Below are positions 63,301-64,000 of a DNA stretch of 64,000 nucleotides, one piece after another (the first letter of the stretch is position 1; every line of letters starts with the position of its first letter). A program made the position numbers and the translations under genes. Source of the DNA: Marinobacter zhejiangensis. Lineage in GTDB: Bacteria; Pseudomonadota; Gammaproteobacteria; Pseudomonadales; Oleiphilaceae. The DNA lies in assembly GCF_900114775.1 (NCBI RefSeq), contig NZ_FOUE01000001.1:496001-560000 (forward strand). Direction: 5' to 3'. The notes under the pieces are model-generated. The model made no database searches. It had not been told where the DNA came from and was given only the letters and a program-made list of their open reading frames with translations.

Positions 63301-63457
63301 TCGCCGAATCCAGCAGTGAGCTGGAAACCGTCAGAGGGTAGAGAGAGCAGAAATCCGGGCTGATAACGATGTCTTCTGTCTCCCGGAATGTTCCCGCAGA
63401 AACGGACCCAGCAGACACAACGAACCACGCAAAAGCCAGCCCTAAAGCGAACTTCAT
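51389..63457 (-). CDS. Giant secreted RHS/YD-repeat polymorphic toxin with Hint domain
   Basis: 4,022 residues from the ATG at 63457 (ggaag upstream). Order: Sec signal peptide (1-22); three tandem-95/cadherin-like repeats (about 193-453); an Ig-like piece, then CLGCH at residues 584-588 and a prenyltransferase-like helical toroid (about 590-900); CARDB (about 870-980); cadherin-like domain; eight FG-GAP-type D-x-D/N-G-D-G segments (about 1190-1590); second CARDB; five Ig-like repeats ending WTP (about 1740-2290); RHS N-terminal part (about 2480-2540); several dozen YD repeats (about 2640-3650); RHS core ending HIDPTGN (about 3640-3710); Hint domain (NSFDGDTLVAT to VLSHNS, about 3777-3913); a 110-residue variable tip. 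It is a surface or secreted contact-type toxin. The tip is unnamed; it contains YDPEKGLHINVKVGKG. Confidence 0.9.
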   Translation of the reverse strand: MKFALGLAFAWFVVSAGSVSAGTFRETEDIVISPDFCSLYPLTVSSSLLDSAIPGQTFQNIPLGTGPGQYNWLTWQGDNDAPLLAAALVPPGTSRTYINPGRASDHQLNIGDLVEGAPGVMNSRGIRSNLDALLGDNIIIPVWGEYSGQGANLDYGVAQFAVVRLTDYKLSGQGYISFTFERFTRCYNVRPEALDSQVTTPEDTPLDFLLQAQDADGDELNFEVLSAPQHGVIEHNNGQVIYSPHANYYGPDSLTFQVHDDEQLSGMATVTIDVTPVNDAPVATPAHASGPEDTLIPLQFSGSDIEESPLTFTVVVAPTHGSVVETATGYAYLPDENYFGPDQLTYVANDGELDSAPAVHGLTIIPVNDPPVAEDVYAETEGGDPVAIMLVGSDIDSDELVYSLLDSPSHGTMTGDAPDLFYTPAPDFEGVETLTYQVSDGELSATATITINVIQPNLPPVITSPPMVTTPEQSPYQYPVLAEDPNKNDVLTYSLLRGPAEMGIGAESGVIQWLPSPEFTQTVPTFNDQCYVVPTGSVKEYEEGDDAAGVAYIAPLFFRVREAIADASDYVAPQSVAWHRQHQCLGCHVQTQSVLGLQASREKADVDETAAEYLLSEILASQLSDGSIRRSHPGYAKNQTAFALWALNAVPDRARTLSVRQQGLKFFTNRVSLSGQRAYWTNDHASGWLRNPVAITALVSQASSDLLQDFEELDVLTAEQQELADFYRQLAPNLADYLLAGVEANESDNLKQVFRLIGLAELVTMITDESLLARIDEAVELIDGRLRDRQLEVGGWAPNVSGTQGDPLTSAWVGLALDYGNPAITDPVVLANIEYLLDTQQANGTWNTNSGLFSTKLATTSLVMAYLPVALDHLGNPDVRLGHVRLVQGSGEQHELSVQLGNRGLADISVPLAMDFYAGTSEEGVLLGTAQVDELDSGGTAYPAITVFDNQLTDDLTVVLRPGVDIEECQITNNATRAALVRVEVADPDGLTDDQLFALNVEDVNEAPVINSEPAAVLEGGQSFEYQIEVTDGDVGDAHRYSLLSGPEGLYLDERTGRFTSVPGGIAPGEYSITVLVTDLRGATTQQTFTLVIHENLPPQIVTPAVVAGGEDSGYRYDVDATDPNVGDELSYGLEFAPEGMAIVADTGLIEWSAGGDWVDNRTDSHGLCIAEPEEELGTLSPVEKWRWDVAGQPAANYNQVMHAPIAVPLYDTNGDGRVDVNDDIAIIFQTFRGGYYYGQGYLRAVWAKNGQPVWTSAGASILPEGSPAAADIDGDGFVEIVTPRYGGGIIAFSHDGQVEWESSSRITIRWGGASFADLNGDGITEIVVGNAVFDNTGQLIWQGSGPSGNNGAGPLSFAADINGDGYQEVIAGGAAYSYDGQLLFNHGEGFAAVGDLDGDAMPEIVVVSSGQVKLLNHDGSLVWSGKSIPGGGNGGAPTIADMTGDGVPDIGVAGANRYVVFNADGAIVWQSPTRDNSSHKTGSSVFDFNGDGRAEVVYADEYYLRIYDGPTGQVIYEIANTSGTTYELPVVADVDNDNHAEIVVISNSYGRGNYAGVRVFEDEADAWAPTRSIWNQHAYSINNINDDLTIPARPMPSWLSHNTFRLNTFPDRDALSLADISVSGITYDQATSTASVTVYNRGLAPVVGPLTVSFVHDHFWTGEEALGQVTVDGLLPGETTQASLAVDDSKIIQALMVTVSGPADLVECDTDNNHTRAAIVDVRVFDEAGLFDAQKYAVSIADANDAPVFASPASSTAVVGERFSFQLEVSDPDRGDAHRFELVDGLAGFELNERTGELQAEGLAEGFYTLNLRATDLSGAVAEQTHVVTVTASDNLPPEFTSEAQGVIQPGETFSYIAQATDPDGDEVVYLLSRSQPGMTIDGVTGQIRWTPDAGMTGVFSAEVTALDTRGASSRQYFLIEVVDPSAGNQPPTITSSPNGAVYAGQRFDYQVTANDPDGDSLTFSLTQSEDGMTLSGSGLFSWLAPADRIGDTAIVEIQVDDGRGGQARQKLTLPVNESANHPPLVTSTPGTQALAETLYRYPLTATDSDGDSYRFSLDLAPNGMTLDGSLVSWTPSAAQAGRVHDVVVRVTDARGAASTQSYGIGVNAPVEANETPQISSLPTSPAMVGHTYGYDVVARDADGDQLSYALETGPAGMTLSGDGALRWTPVSDQVGAHNVRIRVSDGKSYVTQGFILDAVDDSNNSYPEITSRPTFQAVVGETYQYQLVATDADGDALTYGAMTQPAGLSVDSAGLVTWTPATEQLGLHDVVYFADDGKGRTLQSTSIRVQEEPLPLEITVLVSPDSVSAGDTVTIDVFAEGGRGEFDIRVDVDGEQLAVSPYGRTYWTAVGSGRHTVTAIVSDGSTTVTEQAYVTIQDDGDTVAPVVTLEGPATGSIVTAPTDIIATIQDDNLVAYEVLIAPSGDDNWQVIAEGGTSQVSAPVAVFDPSLLMNGQWDVAVIALDVNGQSASDMLSLQVEGDLKVGNFSITLEDLAIPMAGLPIRVTRTYDSRRRFEDLDFGHGWSVGYQDVKIEESRPLGSYWAINQYKRGPLNMITDFCIEPLGAPVVTVTLPTGDVERFEVGVSPRCNTYQVIKDVALEFTPVGTTQSELVALNDSTARYEGGTLLETGYYSGPVDPSRYQLTTEAGYVYNLNQDFGIDTVVDPNGHTLRYTNDGIFHSSGKAVTFNRDSDGRIRSITTPNGDVLNYSYTANGDLVASADAMANTTEYTYNRSHGLLEVIDPLGRRLVRNIYDDDGRLVAQEDNEGNITEFNHDLEGRQSVVTDRRGNTTLYYYDDRGNITTRVDAAGKTWQYTYDERGNQLSQLDPLGHSASATFDERNNQLTQTDGLGHTVAYTYNSRGQELTITDARGNLYRNTYDSVGNLLSVTDPEGNVAGNNINADGQVSKSVDAEGNATTYTYDGDGNKLSETNPLGATTRFTYDANGNVLSETRERTVNGSTVAETTRYVYDANNRVIETHHPDGTTVHAEYDVAGNQTAMVDVLGRRTEYAYDAFGRVTETYYPDGSVATRIYDAEGNVDAENDRLGRTTRYTYDALNRVIRSDYADGSHAATSYDAAGRVISESDGNGSVTHYEYDAAGRRTAVVDALGNRHSFSYDPDGNLTSETDANGHTTRYTYNALDQRTATVYHDGSKVTDAYDAMGRRTSHTDQNGRITTYEYDTLGRLIKVIDALEGATSFSYDAVGNKLTQADAEGRTTRWTYDSQGRVLSRTLPMGQTESFSYDAAGNRLSHTDFNGQTTSYQYDLNDHLTRVTYGDGTVETFSYDAVGNRLTATTPDGTTRYRYDAMNRLLEEIQPDGSVLSYGYDQAGNRVQLDVSTDDQTRSTSYSFDKLNRLATVNGGLGETVYSYDKVGNRASVSYPNGNVTSYSYDALNRLVALTSIDVSNAVVADYRYELDPTGRRTGVQELHNGRSTGYSYDELYRLIGETVTDPVNGSYSAEYQYDKVGNRTYSIVDGVHTAYSYDANDRLTQQGGVSYSYDANGNTLTETEDGQVTRYTYDARNMLVETTRPGYNASYGYNADGIRTRRTENGASTQFVVDSNRDYAQVLAEVSNGTTEVSYTYGDDLLVQQRSGATSYYLYDGHGSTRALADEGSTVTDTYHYDAFGVLLARAGDTENDYLYTGEQRDAGLEQYYLRARYYDQGVGRFTQMDTWMGVNHDPVTLHKYLYANADPVTHIDPTGNFSLGSVMSGINVMGNLAMRAYNAYSLFDSVFRIASGEESFDAVSMGTSIILSRLPTKLSSKLITRICGKNSFDGDTLVATESGLIPISDIKVGDLVWSYNEETGLRSLQEVVHLIVGEGEKEIVDISLPNGEVIEATAGHPFFEPNLGEWISAGELTQTQSLLSRDGELLSIFGLTSRTQNTVVYNLTVANDHNYYVGRSGVLSHNSSCRMKEVRVQMHSYEAARNRALQLLGPIDPASRRNIVGRLSTSKGYGQVVGFETKADGVWKQYRIDYDPEKGLHINVKVGKGNDMVVNHAIEFPGTERDFERLLRSFN

Positions 63458-63628
63458 AATCACAACTTCCCTGTCGGTTATGTGCACTACCTATGCACAA
63501 CTCATATGTGCAAAACTCATGCACTACTGCAAACGTTTCGCGAAACTAACAAATCGGCAAGAAACCTGCCCAGCAAAAAATCACAATCTTTCAAAATTTT
63601 ACAATATGTTACACCCATTCCGGGAGAC
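63458..63628 (-). promoter_or_regulatory. Promoter region of the giant gene with repeats and a palindrome
   Basis: AT-rich 171 bases between the giant gene start and the Lrp stop. Near-direct repeats tgcacaactcat (63494-63505) and tgcaaaactcat (63509-63520) start 15 bases apart, with further tgcac copies at 63483-63487 and 63520-63524. The perfect 12-base palindrome gtttcgcgaaac lies at 63535-63546. These are candidate regulator contacts for the toxin gene; the neighbouring Lrp/AsnC protein is one possible binder. Confidence 0.5.
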
Positions 63629-64000
63629 TCAACGCCGAAACTTCGTCTCCAGCACTACCGCCGAGTTGGTGCGTTCCACCCCCTCCAGGTTGCCGATGTC
63701 ATCCAGCACCGCACTCAACGCTTCCAAGGACTGAGCCTGAACTATGGCCAGCAGATCGTATTCGCCACTCACCGCATAGAGCTGGGCCACATTGGGAATC
63801 TGTTCCAGCGCACTGTTGGTACGGGCGGTGAGCTTCTGGTGAACCTTGATCGAGACGTGGGCTTCCACCTGGTTGGCGGTGTACTCGCCGCCCACTTCCA
63901 CGGAATACCCCTTGATGATGCCGCCGCTTTCCAGCCGAGCAATACGGTTTTGCACCGTCGAGCGGGAAAGATGCAGCGCCCTGGCCAGGTCGGAGACACT
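63629..64000 (-). CDS. Lrp/AsnC-family regulator (5' end cut by window)
   Basis: The frame runs to the window edge; 123 residues are visible. The visible N-terminal part SVSDLARALHLSRSTVQNRIARLE is the recognition half of the AsnC helix-turn-helix, and the rest is the RAM ligand-binding domain with VSGEYDLLAIVQAQSLEAL. A full protein is about 150 residues, so roughly 25 are missing. Such proteins sense amino acids and act as dimers or octamers. It lies upstream of and in the same direction as the giant toxin gene, 171 bases away. Confidence 0.93.
   Translation of the reverse strand, partial: SVSDLARALHLSRSTVQNRIARLESGGIIKGYSVEVGGEYTANQVEAHVSIKVHQKLTARTNSALEQIPNVAQLYAVSGEYDLLAIVQAQSLEALSAVLDDIGNLEGVERTNSAVVLETKFRR

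Overview
The window is GC-rich, densely coded chromosomal DNA from a gammaproteobacterium. The gene content points to Marinobacter or a close marine, hydrocarbon- or lipid-using relative. That placement is an inference from the fadE-type acyl-CoA dehydrogenase, a PHA-synthase-like hydrolase, a Baeyer-Villiger-type monooxygenase, OmpW, the PA2778/PA2779 pair and GC-rich codon use; no rRNA is present to confirm it. I saw no tRNA, rRNA, CRISPR array, insertion sequence or phage gene. Both edges cut a gene: a PHA-synthase-like hydrolase on the left and an Lrp/AsnC regulator on the right.

Layout. 1-9 kb: hydrolase fragment, a LysR regulator with a clear T-N11-A dyad in front of a Bcr/CflA exporter, thiol peroxidase (tpx), a MATE exporter, a hotdog thioesterase, a Nudix/metallo-beta-lactamase fusion and an exported aspartoacylase-like zinc hydrolase. 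9-16 kb: a PEP-CTERM protein, a PatB/MalY lyase, an AEC carrier, paired DUF4398 and OmpA-type lipoproteins, and fadE. 16-28 kb: an RcnB-like periplasmic protein, an EmrAB-type pump, three EamA-family exporters with LysR and AraC regulators, MarC, ChaC, and a monooxygenase/TetR divergent pair separated by three spaced copies of a 16-bp dyad. 28-33 kb: an intergenic zone with a structured repeat and a possible tiny gene, an OYE reductase/HxlR divergent pair, OmpW and rhlE. 33-39 kb: ytoQ, a DUF3012 lipoprotein, bluB and arfB in a tight run, then a DCC protein, a thioesterase, rluF and eutBC. 39-48 kb: PA2779/PA2778, DUF1326/DUF2182, an envelope operon (carboxypeptidase-regulatory-like lipoprotein, SGNH hydrolase, DUF4153, LOG), a GlxA-type regulator and an alpha/beta hydrolase. 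48-50.8 kb: a large surface lipoprotein and an NlpC/P60 lipoprotein.

The standout is 50.9-63.5 kb: one minus-strand gene of about 4,020 codons. It encodes a Sec-exported protein with cadherin-like repeats, a CXXCH motif in front of a prenyltransferase-like helical toroid, FG-GAP repeats, CARDB and Ig-like domains, several dozen YD repeats, an RHS core, a Hint self-cleaving domain and a roughly 110-residue C-terminal tip. A small gene 17 bases downstream looks like its immunity partner. The Hint/tip end is visibly AT-richer than the rest, as expected for a swapped toxin module.

Two themes recur. Small-molecule export or detoxification genes sit next to one-component regulators, with operators that can be read in the intergenic DNA. 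Cobalamin use also recurs: bluB makes the lower ligand, and eutBC encodes a B12-dependent lyase about 3 kb away.
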